Numbered from the stretch's first letter, positions 34,228 to 43,699 are shown. The stretch: 64,000 nucleotides of DNA from Saprospiraceae bacterium (GCA_016708265.1 JADJGA010000004.1:62001-126000), one strand, 5' to 3'. The notes: generated by a model not told the origin, from the sequence alone. Translations and numbers: made by a program.

Positions 34228-35748
34228 ATGAAGTACTTTTTAATTTTACTAATCGGCATGTTTGCCTTGAATTCATTTTCCCAGGTGCATATCTGCGGAA
34301 CTAAGGATGATGGTTCAATGATGGAAAGACTTGAAGCCAACAAGCGCATTATGGATCAGCATATAAATTTCAGGGGAGATAATGACTGGATTTATGTTCC
34401 TGTTCAGTTTCATATTGTCAGCAATGCTGATGGTGTAGGTGGAGTAGAAGAACGCAAGTTGATAGAGGAACTTTGTACAATAAACAAGAATTACCTGCCT
34501 AATAAAATGAAATTTTACTTTACTCCTGAATTCAATTATATTAAGCATAATCTTTTATACAGTGATCCCGGTGCATCATTTGCCGAAGCTAAAATTAAAA
34601 CTTCAAAAAATAAAAATGCGTTGAATATTTTCATTGTCGATAATATTGCTAGTGGTTCGGGATTTGGCCAGGTATTGGGATACTATTCTCCCTTGCTTGA
34701 TGTAATCGTGATCAGAAAGAACCAGATTGGAATCAGTGAACAAACAGTATCGCATGAGATCGGACACTTTTTCAGTCTCGCACATCCATTTTATGGCTGG
34801 GAAGAAAATCCCTATAATGCTGTCACTCATGGTAATCCTTTGAAAATACAGAAAATTCAATGGGGTGGGGTGAATTTTGACATTGAACTGGTCAACAAAT
34901 CCAATTGCAATACCGCTGCTGATAAATTGTGCGATACACCTCCTGATTACAATTTTGGAATTGTCGATCCAGAGCAAAACTGCAAACTCAACGGACCTAT
35001 TCTGGATTTTAATAAAGATACAATTAAAACACAGGAAAACAACTACATGAGTTATTTTTTCAATTGTGGCAAATATCAGTTTACCCCAATGCAGGTAGCC
35101 GCCATGAGAGCAGATTTTCTGCATTCATTGCGTGCTTACATTCGGACAGGTGTAATTCCGGATACTACTCTTATAAATGCCTCTGATTTTAAAGTGATTT
35201 CACCATTTGAAAATGAAACAACAGCTTTTTACGATCAGGTTACACTGGATTGGGATGATATGCCGGGGGCAACACATTACCTGGTTTCAATTTACCCTCC
35301 GAGTGCCCCTAACAATATTAAATATATCATAGTGAAATCTGAATCCAAACTTGTATTATCAGATCTTGAAAAGAATAAAAAATACACCTGGCATGTAAAA
35401 CCTTATAATGTCGGAAATACATGTACAAATAAATTAGGTCCTGCAAATTTTAAAACAGGGGCTTATACAGTTGGAATAGAGGATGAATTGAATGCCGGAG
35501 AAGATTTTGAGATATTCCCTAATCCTGTTAGTGACGGGCAACTGTATTTGTATTCAAGATTTTCCAGCAGTGATGTTCAACTGAGAATGTATAATTCATT
35601 GGGACAATTGGTAGAATCTAAAGAAATAGATTTAACAGCAGGCACTAATTCTCTTAATTTGACTAAATCTAATTATCAGCACGGTTTTTACAATTTAGTT
35701 TTAAAAACAAAAGAACGTGATTATATTCGCAGAATAATTATTCAGTGA
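34228..35748 (+). CDS. secreted M43-like zinc metalloprotease with T9SS type A sorting domain
   Basis: A 506-residue secreted protease. ATG 34228 gives a proper signal peptide (MKYFLILLIGMFALNSFSQ). The zinc site is HEIGHFFSLAH at residue 176 onward, followed by the disulphide-rich TPPDYNFG block and the Met-turn NYMSY, all typical of the metzincin M43 (cytophagalysin/pappalysin-like) family. A fibronectin-III-like domain (VTLDWDDMPGATHYLV) comes next, and the last 75 residues (EIFPNPVSDGQLYLYS, NSLGQLVESKEI) form a type A sorting domain removed during T9SS export. It probably degrades extracellular protein. It has its own consensus promoter. Confidence 0.93.
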   Translation: MKYFLILLIGMFALNSFSQVHICGTKDDGSMMERLEANKRIMDQHINFRGDNDWIYVPVQFHIVSNADGVGGVEERKLIEELCTINKNYLPNKMKFYFTPEFNYIKHNLLYSDPGASFAEAKIKTSKNKNALNIFIVDNIASGSGFGQVLGYYSPLLDVIVIRKNQIGISEQTVSHEIGHFFSLAHPFYGWEENPYNAVTHGNPLKIQKIQWGGVNFDIELVNKSNCNTAADKLCDTPPDYNFGIVDPEQNCKLNGPILDFNKDTIKTQENNYMSYFFNCGKYQFTPMQVAAMRADFLHSLRAYIRTGVIPDTTLINASDFKVISPFENETTAFYDQVTLDWDDMPGATHYLVSIYPPSAPNNIKYIIVKSESKLVLSDLEKNKKYTWHVKPYNVGNTCTNKLGPANFKTGAYTVGIEDELNAGEDFEIFPNPVSDGQLYLYSRFSSSDVQLRMYNSLGQLVESKEIDLTAGTNSLNLTKSNYQHGFYNLVLKTKERDYIRRIIIQ

Positions 35749-35779
35749 TACATTTTTCAATTAGAAAATCATACAAATA

Positions 35780-36982
35780 ATGAATTTACACGAATATCAG
35801 GCTAAAGAAATTCTTGCATCATATGGTGTACCCGTTCAAAGAGGCATTATGGTAGAATCAGTCGATGATGCATTGAAAGCCAGTGAGCAGTTGAAAGCCG
35901 AAACAGGCACTACCGTTTGTATTGTAAAAGCCCAGATCCATGCTGGTGGCAGAGGCAAGGGAGGAGGAGTTAAGCTTGCAAAAAATGCAGAAGAAGTCAA
36001 AACTCATGCAAGGAATATCCTGGGTATGATGCTCAAGACACCTCAGACTCCGGGAGGAATTAACGGACCTGGAAAACTTGTCAGAAAGATACTCATTGCA
36101 GAAGATGTATATGTACCGGAATATTCATTATGTAAGGAATTTTATATTTCTATCCTGATGGACAGGCAAAACAGGAAGAATGCGATCATATATTCTACTG
36201 AGGGAGGAATGAACATAGAAGAGGTGGCTGAAAAAACACCTCACCTTGTATTTAAGGAACACATCGATCCAGCACTTGGATTCCAGGAGTTCCAGGCACG
36301 GAAGATAGCCTTTAACCTTGGATTGTCAGGTAATGCTTTCAAAAATATGGTGAAATTCATCAAAAACCTTTATAAAGCTTATCTTGGTGCTGATGCCACT
36401 CTCATTGAAATAAATCCTGCACTGAAAACAGGCAATGATGATATAATAGCTGTTGATGCTAAAGTCAGTATTGAAGAAAATTCACTGTACAGGCATCATG
36501 ATATTATCACGATGAGGGATGAGACAGAAGAAGATCCTACTGAAGTAGAAGCCAAAAAATTTGACCTCAATTATGTAAAGCTGGATGGCAATGTAGGCTG
36601 TATGGTGAACGGAGCAGGCCTTGCAATGGCAACTATGGACCTCATTAAACAATCAGGAGGCTCCCCTGCCAATTTCCTGGATGTCGGAGGGACAGCTGAT
36701 GCCAACAGGGTAGAGCAGGGCTTCAGAATAATCCTGAGTGATCCTAATGTTAAAGCAATTCTGGTAAATATCTTCGGAGGTATCGTCAGAGCTGACAGGG
36801 TAGCACAGGGAATTATAGATGCATATAACAATATCGGTGATGTGAGGGTTCCTATTATTGCCAGACTCCGAGGAACTAATGCCGAAAAAGCCAAAGACCT
36901 CATCGAGGAGAGCGGTTTGAAAGTGCATTATGCAATTGAATTTCAGGAAGCAGCTGACCTTGTAAAAAAAGTCTTAAGTTAA
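35780..36982 (+). CDS. sucC: succinate-CoA ligase (ADP-forming) subunit beta
   Basis: A 400-residue beta subunit of the TCA-cycle enzyme that interconverts succinyl-CoA and succinate with ATP formation. Start MNLHEYQAKEILASYGVP is the family N-terminus, followed by an ATP-grasp domain with IVKAQIHAGGRGKGGGVKLA and ending in the CoA-ligase flavodoxin-like domain: MVNGAGLAMATMDLIK, NFLDVGGTA and VNIFGGIVRADRVAQGI. It is followed by a terminator 18 bases after the stop, so no sucD is co-transcribed in this window; the alpha subunit must be elsewhere. Confidence 0.97.
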   Translation: MNLHEYQAKEILASYGVPVQRGIMVESVDDALKASEQLKAETGTTVCIVKAQIHAGGRGKGGGVKLAKNAEEVKTHARNILGMMLKTPQTPGGINGPGKLVRKILIAEDVYVPEYSLCKEFYISILMDRQNRKNAIIYSTEGGMNIEEVAEKTPHLVFKEHIDPALGFQEFQARKIAFNLGLSGNAFKNMVKFIKNLYKAYLGADATLIEINPALKTGNDDIIAVDAKVSIEENSLYRHHDIITMRDETEEDPTEVEAKKFDLNYVKLDGNVGCMVNGAGLAMATMDLIKQSGGSPANFLDVGGTADANRVEQGFRIILSDPNVKAILVNIFGGIVRADRVAQGIIDAYNNIGDVRVPIIARLRGTNAEKAKDLIEESGLKVHYAIEFQEAADLVKKVLS

Positions 36983-37000
36983 TAATTTTCATAGATAAAG

Positions 37001-37027
37001 AAAGCCACTCATTCAGGTGGCTTTTTT
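37001..37027 (+). terminator. rho-independent terminator after sucC
   Basis: Perfect 8-bp stem AAAGCCAC/GTGGCTTT around an 8-base loop, ending in a T-run. It begins 18 bases after the sucC stop codon. Confidence 0.85.
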
Positions 37028-37066
37028 AATGTTTATCAAAAAGCAAAAGCACATACAGTAAATAAA

Positions 37067-37978
37067 TTGCCTCACTTAAATATCAATATTAAAGAAAATT
37101 ACAAAGGATATATCTGGGCTTTTACTTCTGTCCTGGCAGTTTCAAATGTTTATATTTTCAGCAAAATTGCTCTTAATGAGATAAATATTATCCAGTTCGG
37201 ATTTTACTGGTTTGGCTTCGGTCTTTTATGGTTTATTCTATTTGCCAATTTCAGGGGGATCATATCAAAAATAAGAAAAATCCCAAAGAAAACCTATAGA
37301 ATTTATCTTCTTGTAGGCTTACTTGAGACCATTTCCACAACATGTATTTTCTATGCAATTGATTTAATAGAAAATCCATCTGTGACTTCATTTTTGACAA
37401 ACCTTACTCCTGTTTTGGTGACAATTATGAGTTTTTTCATTTTAAAGGAGACTTTTTCAAAAATTGAAATAGCAGGTGTTTTCATGGCAATAACCGGTGC
37501 TTTTATAATAAGCTATATAGGCAATACAAGTATTGACAGTTTTCTGCTATCCGGATCAGAATATGTGTACATCTCATCATTTACAGGAGCTATTCTGATG
37601 ATTATTGTGAAAAAGAATATCAAAACTTTAGAACCTCAATTGCTTACTCTGAACAGAACCGTTTTCCTGTCTTTCTTTTAAGTTTTGTTCATGTTTTTAA
37701 CTTCACAGGATTTCCGGTTATCATCAAAATCATTTTATGCACTGACAGCAGGTTCCTTTCTGGGTCCTTTTCTTAATACTATTGCTGCCTATCATGCTTT
37801 AAAATATCTGGAAGCATATAAGCAGTCGATCATAAATACGTCAAAAAATTTGTTTGTACTTTTAGGTTCATTTTTGTTTTTTGGAAAATTCCCATTAAAA
37901 TTTCAGATAATAGGAGGCATTTTTACAATTGCAGGAGTGCTGTTGGTTTCCTTTGGTAAAATTAAAAATAAAGATTAA
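37067..37978 (+). pseudogene. EamA-family transporter with an in-frame stop codon
   Basis: Two EamA (DMT superfamily) halves are encoded in one frame: residues 1-204 with five or six helices and, after a TAA at codon 205 (37679-37681), the C-terminal half starting VLFMFLTSQDFRLSS. The sequence on both sides is homologous and uninterrupted, giving a normal total length of about 303 codons. One substitution at this TAA would restore it. The only start in frame is TTG at 37067, which is weak. Either a recent nonsense mutation or a sequencing error; stop-codon readthrough is less likely. Substrate unknown. Confidence 0.75.
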
Positions 37979-38037
37979 GGCAGCAGTAAATTGGGGGGCG
38001 CGCTGGGGTTGTCAACGGCCAATAGTTATCATTTATT
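37979..38037. other. GC-rich island between EamA gene and era
   Basis: A short block with GGGGGGCGCGCTGGGG (37994-38009) in otherwise AT-rich DNA lies between the two convergent genes. Both genes end normally here, so no coding sequence is damaged. No terminator stem is visible. It resembles the other GC-rich islands in the window in composition. Confidence 0.5.
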
Positions 38038-38925
38038 TCAATACCCCAGTTTCTTCAGGGTTTTTTCATCATTTCTCCAGTCTTCGAGTTCCTTTACTAA
38101 AAGTTCAAGGAATACTTTTGTGCCGAGAAACTCTTCAATATCTTTGCGGGCAAGGGTCCCAAGTTTTTTTATCATTTCACCCTTACTTCCTATAAGTATG
38201 TGTTTTTGGGATTTTCTTGAAATGAATATATTTGCCTGTATATAGATCAGTTTTTCATTTTTACTCACAGCATCTCTCCATTCATCTATAACTACCTGAA
38301 CAGAGTAGGGGACTTCCTTCTGGTAGAGTATCAAAATCTTTTCCCTTATGATTTCTTCAACAAAAAATCTCTCAGACTTATCGGTGAACTGGTCTTTGGG
38401 ATAATATGGTGGACTGGTTGGAATGATCTCTTTTAGCTTTTCAATCAAATGGTCGGTATTGAAACCCAATTTAGCAGAAATAACAAAAACATCAGTAAAA
38501 CTAATCACCTCTTTCCATTTACTGATAAGTTCCTGTATCTTTTCCTCATTACCCAGATCCATTTTGTTGATAACAAGAAATTTTGGTGATTCTGAACCCT
38601 TGACACTATCAATGAATTTCTGCCCGTAGCTCAGGTCATCATATATGTCGGTGATAAACAAAATAGCATCTGCATCTTCGAAGCTGCTGTAAATGTATTT
38701 ATTCATCGATTTCTGCAATTCGTACGCAGGTTCGAATATAACCCCGGGGGTATCTGAAAATATAAGCTGGTGCTCATCATCATTGTAAATGGCGAGCATT
38801 CTTTGTCTTGTGGTCTGGGGTTTGGAAGTCACAATAGCAAGTTTCTCTCCTATCAGTTGATTCAACAGGGTTGATTTTCCTACATTGGGTTTTCCTATTA
38901 TATTTATGAAACCAGCTTTGTGCAT
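38038..38925 (-). CDS. era: GTPase Era
   Basis: A 295-residue 30S-assembly GTPase. All motifs are present: G1 GKPNVGKSTLLNQ, G3 DTPGV, G4 NKMD, and a C-terminal KH domain (VVIDEWRDAVSKNEKLIYIQ, LIGSKGEMIKKLG) that binds the 3' end of 16S rRNA in characterised homologues. The length is normal. It is the third gene of the minus-strand run lepA-unknown-era, starting 1 base after the unknown gene's stop. The genes are so close that co-transcription is nearly certain. Confidence 0.97.
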   Translation of the reverse strand: MHKAGFINIIGKPNVGKSTLLNQLIGEKLAIVTSKPQTTRQRMLAIYNDDEHQLIFSDTPGVIFEPAYELQKSMNKYIYSSFEDADAILFITDIYDDLSYGQKFIDSVKGSESPKFLVINKMDLGNEEKIQELISKWKEVISFTDVFVISAKLGFNTDHLIEKLKEIIPTSPPYYPKDQFTDKSERFFVEEIIREKILILYQKEVPYSVQVVIDEWRDAVSKNEKLIYIQANIFISRKSQKHILIGSKGEMIKKLGTLARKDIEEFLGTKVFLELLVKELEDWRNDEKTLKKLGY

Positions 38926-38926
38926 A

Positions 38927-39508
38927 TCAATAAAGATTTTTTTGTTTTTCAGATAAATATTTTTCTATAAATTCAAAAATAAATGATGGTTTCATAATTC
39001 TCCATTCAAGCTTATTGAGTTTCTCATCAATTTCCATGTACCTGTCAATTTTGTACTTTTTAAATTCCTTTCTGACATGGTCAAGCAAATTGATGTTGAC
39101 AATCCATCCTTTTTCTTCAATTACTTCCTCAAACCATTCCTCATAATAGTCGGTCTCATCAGCGTGAAAATTGAGAACATTGTCGCTTATGAGCAGAAAT
39201 TTTATAATGCCTTCCGACATCAGGTGTTCAGCGATATTTCTCTTTAGAAACATGATGTCGTTGTATAATGCATCATTCCACTCCCCCAGAAGCTCTATTA
39301 TTGCGAATTTGGCTTTATAGTCTGCCCATATTATTTTCAGATACAATGTGGCTGAACCAAAATCATCCCATTGCGGATGTATATAGTAATTGTAAATAGC
39401 ATTATGGTAACTGAACTCATCATAAACCCTGCGATAAAAAGGAGAGTGAGGGTCTTCTTCCGATATATATTCATCCCTCCAGATAAAAAAGGGTTCTATG
39501 TCATGCAT
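38927..39508 (-). CDS. unknown protein between lepA and era
   Basis: A 193-residue soluble, strongly acidic and aromatic protein (for example ADETDYYEEWFEEVIEEKGW). It has no signal peptide, membrane segment or known motif that I can see. The N-terminal stretch MHDIEPFFIWRDEYISEEDPHSPFY and the internal SATLYLKIIWADYKAKFAIIELLGEWND look well structured. Gaps are 14 bases to lepA and 1 base to era. The linkage to two translational GTPases hints at a ribosome-related role, but that is inference from position only. Confidence 0.8.
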   Translation of the reverse strand: MHDIEPFFIWRDEYISEEDPHSPFYRRVYDEFSYHNAIYNYYIHPQWDDFGSATLYLKIIWADYKAKFAIIELLGEWNDALYNDIMFLKRNIAEHLMSEGIIKFLLISDNVLNFHADETDYYEEWFEEVIEEKGWIVNINLLDHVRKEFKKYKIDRYMEIDEKLNKLEWRIMKPSFIFEFIEKYLSEKQKNLY

Positions 39509-39522
39509 GGATATTGATAATT

Positions 39523-41325
39523 TTAATCATCAAATTTTAAAACTTCGATGAAAGCTTTCTGTGGCACCTGGACTTTTCCAAATTCTCTCATTCTCTTCTT
39601 GCCTTTTTTCTGCTTTTCGAGCAATTTTCTTTTCCTTGTAATATCACCACCATAACACTTGGCTGTAACATCTTTTCTGAGTGCGGAAAGTGTTTCCCTT
39701 GCCACTACATTTTGTCCTATAGCAGCCTGTATTGCAATCTTAAACTGTTGCCTCGGCAACAGGTCGCGGAGCTTCGCAACCATCTTTCTGCCCATTGTCT
39801 GAGCTTTGGAACGGTGAATCAGAATTGAAAATGCATCTACCGGTTCTCCATTCAGCAAAATATCCATTTTTACGAGATCAGATCTCCGGAAATCCTTGAC
39901 AAAATAATCAAAGGAAGCATAGCCTTTGGATATAGATTTCAATTTGTCATAGAAATCAAGAACTATTTCTGCAAGCGGAATTTCAAACATCATTTCAACC
40001 CTGTCAGTGGTCAGATAATTCTGATTGAGCAATACTCCCCGCTTATCAAGGCAAAGGTTCATAATAGCTCCTATGTAATCAGGTTTGGTAATGATCTGAG
40101 CTTCGATGTATGGTTCTTCTACGTAATCCAGCATGGTCGGATCAGGAAGATCTACCGGGGTATGTATAATAAGTTTTTCACCTTTATTTTTGTAAGCATA
40201 ATACGTAACGTTTGGAACAGTGGTTAGCACTTCCTGGTCATATTCCCTGTAAAGGCGCTCCTGTACAATTTCCATGTGCAATAGTCCAAGGAATCCGCAC
40301 CTGAATCCGAAGCCCAGAGCATTGGATGTTTCAGGTTCCCATACAAGTGAAGCATCATTGAGCTGAAACTTCTCAAGGCTGTCCCTCAGATCTTCAAAAT
40401 CATCATTGTCCATAGGATAGATTCCGGCAAAGACCATTGGTTTGACATCCTCGAATCCATGGATAGGTTCCATGGCAGGGTCATCATATTTTGTTATTGT
40501 ATCACCAACCTTTATCTCTTTAGATTCTTTGATACCTGTTATAATATATCCCACGTCACCGCACGAAAGTTCCGGTTTTGGCACCTGTTCCATTTGCAGT
40601 ATGCCTATCTCATCAGCCCCGTATTCCTTGCCGGTATGATAGAATTTTACCTTGTCATTTTTCTTTAAAGTGCCGTTAAATATCCTGAAGTAAGCTATTA
40701 CACCCCTGAATGAATTGAAAAGTGAATCAAATATCAGTGCCTGAAGGGGTGCTTCGGGATCTCCTTTAGGAGGATGTATCTTTTTTACAACAGCTTCAAG
40801 AATCTCTTCCACTCCTTCACCGGTCTTGCCGCTTGCCAGAAGTATGTCTTCCAGATCACAACCGATCAGATCGATTATCTGGTCCTGAACCTCTTCTATC
40901 ATCGCATTTGGCATATCGATTTTATTCAGCACAGGTATAATTTCGAGGTCATGACCGATGGCCAGATAAAGATTTGAAATAGTCTGTGCCTGTATGCCCT
41001 GTGTCGAATCTATAACGAGCAGAGCACCTTCACAGGCTGCAATCGATCTTGACACCTCATAAGAAAAGTCAACGTGTCCCGGAGTATCGATGAGGTTCAG
41101 AACATATTTCTCACCATCTTTGCTCTCATAATACATTTGGATGGCATGACTCTTGATGGTGATACCCCTTTCCCTTTCCAGATCCATATTATCGAGAGTC
41201 TGAGTTGTCATGTTGCGTTCTGAAATCGTATGAGTAAATTCCAGCAACCTGTCAGATAGTGTGCTTTTGCCGTGATCGATGTGAGCGATAACACAAAAAT
41301 TCCTTATATTTTCCATTTTCTTCAT
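39523..41325 (-). CDS. lepA: elongation factor 4 (LepA)
   Basis: A 600-residue translational GTPase related to EF-G, acting on stalled or assembling ribosomes. G1 is AHIDHGKSTLSDRLLE, and the G2-G4 motifs (RGITIKSHAI, DTPGHVDFSYEV, NKIDMP) are intact. Domain II, domain III, the LepA-specific V domain and a basic C-terminal domain (KCYGGDITRKRKLLEKQKKG) complete the normal length. Two in-frame ATGs exist, at 41325 and 41316; homologues usually begin MENIRNF, so the second may be the true start. A -7 element lies only 8 bases upstream of the first. Confidence 0.97.
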   Translation of the reverse strand: MKKMENIRNFCVIAHIDHGKSTLSDRLLEFTHTISERNMTTQTLDNMDLERERGITIKSHAIQMYYESKDGEKYVLNLIDTPGHVDFSYEVSRSIAACEGALLVIDSTQGIQAQTISNLYLAIGHDLEIIPVLNKIDMPNAMIEEVQDQIIDLIGCDLEDILLASGKTGEGVEEILEAVVKKIHPPKGDPEAPLQALIFDSLFNSFRGVIAYFRIFNGTLKKNDKVKFYHTGKEYGADEIGILQMEQVPKPELSCGDVGYIITGIKESKEIKVGDTITKYDDPAMEPIHGFEDVKPMVFAGIYPMDNDDFEDLRDSLEKFQLNDASLVWEPETSNALGFGFRCGFLGLLHMEIVQERLYREYDQEVLTTVPNVTYYAYKNKGEKLIIHTPVDLPDPTMLDYVEEPYIEAQIITKPDYIGAIMNLCLDKRGVLLNQNYLTTDRVEMMFEIPLAEIVLDFYDKLKSISKGYASFDYFVKDFRRSDLVKMDILLNGEPVDAFSILIHRSKAQTMGRKMVAKLRDLLPRQQFKIAIQAAIGQNVVARETLSALRKDVTAKCYGGDITRKRKLLEKQKKGKKRMREFGKVQVPQKAFIEVLKFDD

Positions 41326-41332
41326 AGGAGTG

Positions 41333-41340
41333 CAAAGATA
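41333..41340 (-). promoter_or_regulatory. -7 element (TATCTTTG) next to the lepA start
   Basis: On the minus strand 41340-41333 reads TATCTTTG. The predicted transcription start falls near 41326, so the message would be leaderless for the first ATG (41325) or carry about 10 bases before the second (41316). Confidence 0.45.
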
Positions 41341-41876
41341 TGACAGGAATTGAATGTTGAGGTAATAATATGCAATATTTTTGATTATGTATAGATAAAT
41401 GGAATATATGTTTATGTATTTGAATATGTCAGGGAATAAGAATTTTGAAGTATTAGTGGTTAATGGCCACTCGTAAATAAAATATCGAATAGAGTTAACA
41501 ATTGAGTCTAAACCCTTTTATGCTATTCTTTCGTATTACTATTTTAAAAATACTGGTATTTGCCATAAATGCAAAAGTATCTTTATTTATGAATTATTGA
41601 TCAAATCAAGATAGGAATTCAGAGCAATAAGATAACACAGATCAGACTCAACAAAGGCAATAAAATTCAAAATAAAATACAAAAGTTTAAATTAGGGAAT
41701 ACAGAATATTTGGTTTTTAGCCCCTAATACAAGCAGGAAAGGAAAGAAATTAGTTTGGATTAAGTCAATGTGTGAATGATGTAACTTATTTTAAAAGAGG
41801 TATAAAGCTTTTCCAAATTAATGTACGCACCTTTGTAATGTTGTGAAAATTCGTTCGCAATTTAAAATTCAAAAAA
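41341..41876. other. 536-base intergenic region without recognisable genes
   Basis: The gap between lepA and csbD is AT-rich. I found no RNA gene, no convincing short coding frame and no repeat. A weak -7-like element (CACCTTTG, 41828-41835) may drive csbD. Confidence 0.5.
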
Positions 41877-42062
41877 ATGAATACAACAGAAGTAAAAGGA
41901 AACTGGAATGAGCAGAAAGGTAAACTCAAACAGAAATTTGCAAAATTAACAGACGATGATCTGATGTTCGCTGAAGGTAAAAAAGACGAAATGCTTGGCA
42001 AACTTCAAATTAAACTTGGCCAAACCAAAGAAGAATTGCACAAGATCATGTCAGGGGATTAA
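41877..42062 (+). CDS. CsbD family stress protein
   Basis: A 61-residue small hydrophilic protein with the CsbD signature: EVKGNWNEQKGKLKQKFAKL, DDLMFAEGKKDEMLGKLQ and KLGQTKEELHK. CsbD proteins accumulate under general stress in many bacteria, and their molecular role is unknown. The first ATG is used. It is monocistronic, with a terminator 21 bases after the stop. High expression is suggested by the isolated gene with its own strong terminator. Confidence 0.9.
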   Translation: MNTTEVKGNWNEQKGKLKQKFAKLTDDDLMFAEGKKDEMLGKLQIKLGQTKEELHKIMSGD

Positions 42063-42083
42063 AGATCTGCCTTTTGACTATGT

Positions 42084-42122
42084 ATCGTTTGGAGAGAAAT
42101 TGATCAAACGGTGCTTTTTTTT
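42084..42122 (+). terminator. rho-independent terminator of csbD
   Basis: An 8-bp stem (ATCGTTTG/CAAACGGT, one G-U pair) with a 13-base loop is followed by GC and a long T-run at about 42115-42122. Confidence 0.75.
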
Positions 42123-42574
42123 GGTAAATCAATATTAATTTTAAACAGAAAAAACCGTACAAAAAAAATGATAAAGACAATTTTAGAAAAAAATATCGGA
42201 TGACTGTCCATCATGTGTGTTTGGATCAGTTTATTCGTAATATACCCGATAAAGTTTTTATAAGCATGATTAATAGAATTTCAAAGACCTTAATAAACTG
42301 ACAAATAGAAAGTGTGCCGGTTTTGCCAGATCTTGCTGAAAATTAACAGTTTTGCCATATACCGTGCAGTTTTTAATAATGAAACAAAGTCAATTTCCAA
42401 TTTGCAAACCGGTAGCAATGAACTTAGTCGGGATCAAAAAGAAAATTTGAATATGTTAAAAGATGCAAAAATAAATGACTAATATTGAATTGCTTTTTGA
42501 AGATTTGAATCTTGTATCTAATTGGTTTTTAAATAAAATAATTTATTATAATCAGAATGCAAAATCTAAGATAT
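42123..42574. other. intergenic region with a weak inverted repeat
   Basis: This 450-base gap is AT-rich. An inverted repeat of CCGGTTTTGC (42318-42327) and GCAAACCGG (about 42404-42412) spans a short frame that ends at 42481 and encodes about 60 codons without a start or known homology. It could be a decayed gene end, but nothing firm can be stated. Confidence 0.35.
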
Positions 42575-43132
42575 ATGAAACGAATATTAATACTTTTTAT
42601 CATTTTTTCAGGCTTAACAAATTGTAGTTCTAAACTATATATATCGGAACTAAAGGATTATAAGTCAATTGAAAATGTGAAAATAGGAATGCCGATAAAT
42701 ACTGCAATAGGCATCGCTAAAAAGAAACACTTTAAAGAAAAAAAAGAAAGGCTTGTATATGAGGACGAAGAAAAAGAATATGAGTATGTAGTTTATAATG
42801 ATGACTCAAAAAAAGTGGCTTTATTTAGTTTTAATGGAGGCTATGATAATCAGACAAAAAATAAGGTTTACAGAATCGTAATAAAAAATCCAAAATACAG
42901 GACAGTTGAAGGTGTTTATACAGGTATGCCCCTTAAACAACTTAAGGCAAGAGCGAAACTAAAATCAGTAGATTTCAATTATGATGATGGTTTAATTCTG
43001 ATCTCTGAAACCTTTGATGGAGGTTTTTTAATGGATATTTCATCTTTAAAAGACAGCAAATATAACTTTTCGAAACCTAAAATTAGCACCTTGCCGGCAG
43101 ATTTGAAAATTAAAGAAATTATACTATTTTAA
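42575..43132 (+). CDS. unknown lipoprotein with two GMP repeats
   Basis: A 185-residue predicted lipoprotein (ATG 42575 gives MKRILILFIIFSGLTNC, Cys17). Two short related units occur: IENVKIGMPINTAIGIA and VEGVYTGMPLKQLKARA, a pattern seen in DUF1131-like and SmpA-like envelope lipoproteins. The rest is beta-rich with many lysines (for example KKKHFKEKKERL). It is likely an envelope-associated protein, but I do not recognise a defined function. It lies alone between csbD and the VOC gene. Confidence 0.7.
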   Translation: MKRILILFIIFSGLTNCSSKLYISELKDYKSIENVKIGMPINTAIGIAKKKHFKEKKERLVYEDEEKEYEYVVYNDDSKKVALFSFNGGYDNQTKNKVYRIVIKNPKYRTVEGVYTGMPLKQLKARAKLKSVDFNYDDGLILISETFDGGFLMDISSLKDSKYNFSKPKISTLPADLKIKEIILF

Positions 43133-43239
43133 ATATAATCCTACGCAACTCATACCAATGGAGTGAAACAAAGGATATTTTTTCCGAATTTTTTAACGAA
43201 CTATTGAAGAAATAGAGAAATTAATTCTATACAAATAAT

Positions 43240-43641
43240 ATGAAACAGAATATAACACATATAGCAATAGTAGTAGACGACTATGACAAAGCCATAGAAT
43301 TCTATACAAAAAAATTGCATTTTGACTTAATAGAAGATACTGTCCTTTCAGAGACAAAACGTTGGGTTCTGGTAAGACCTAAAGGAGCAAATGAATGTTC
43401 CCTGCTGTTAGCCAAAGCTGCAAATGATGAGCAAAAAACCAGGATCGGTAATCAAACCGGAGGAAGAGTATTCCTCTTTTTACACACAGATGATTTTGAA
43501 CGGGATTACAAAAATCTGCTCAGTAATAATATAAAAATAGTCAGAGAGCCTGTCAGAGAAGAGTATGGAACAGTTGCCATATTTGCAGATCTGCATGGTA
43601 ATCTATGGGACTTAATTGAACCAAATAAATTACCAGGTTAA
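43240..43641 (+). CDS. VOC family protein (glyoxalase/dioxygenase superfamily)
   Basis: A 133-residue single-chain VOC protein with the two beta-alpha-beta-beta-beta modules: ITHIAIVVDDYDKAIEFYTKKL with FDLIEDT, and then FLHTDDFERDYKNLL, with GTVAIFADLHGNLWDLIEP. The pattern resembles the glyoxalase/bleomycin-resistance-like group. Metal ligands His5-like and Glu131-like (LIEP) can be seen, but the substrate cannot be predicted. It starts 98 bases after a 190-residue lipoprotein and is not evidently in an operon. Confidence 0.88.
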   Translation: MKQNITHIAIVVDDYDKAIEFYTKKLHFDLIEDTVLSETKRWVLVRPKGANECSLLLAKAANDEQKTRIGNQTGGRVFLFLHTDDFERDYKNLLSNNIKIVREPVREEYGTVAIFADLHGNLWDLIEPNKLPG

Positions 43642-43676
43642 AGTAAATTTTTACATTTTACTTCAATTCATATCAA

Positions 43677-43699
43677 CCCCTCTTTTTCAAAGAGAGGGG
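43677..43699. terminator. GC-rich hairpin downstream of the VOC gene
   Basis: A 7-bp stem CCCCTCT/AGAGGGG with a 9-base loop lies 36 bases after the VOC stop. No T-run follows, so it may be a weak terminator or a small structured element. Confidence 0.35.

Noticed and set aside
42317..42412. Inverted CCGGTTTTGC/GCAAACCGG pair as a second attC site
   Set aside because: Only the core of about 9-10 bases pairs, the outer half-sites are missing and it does not follow a cassette-like gene closely.
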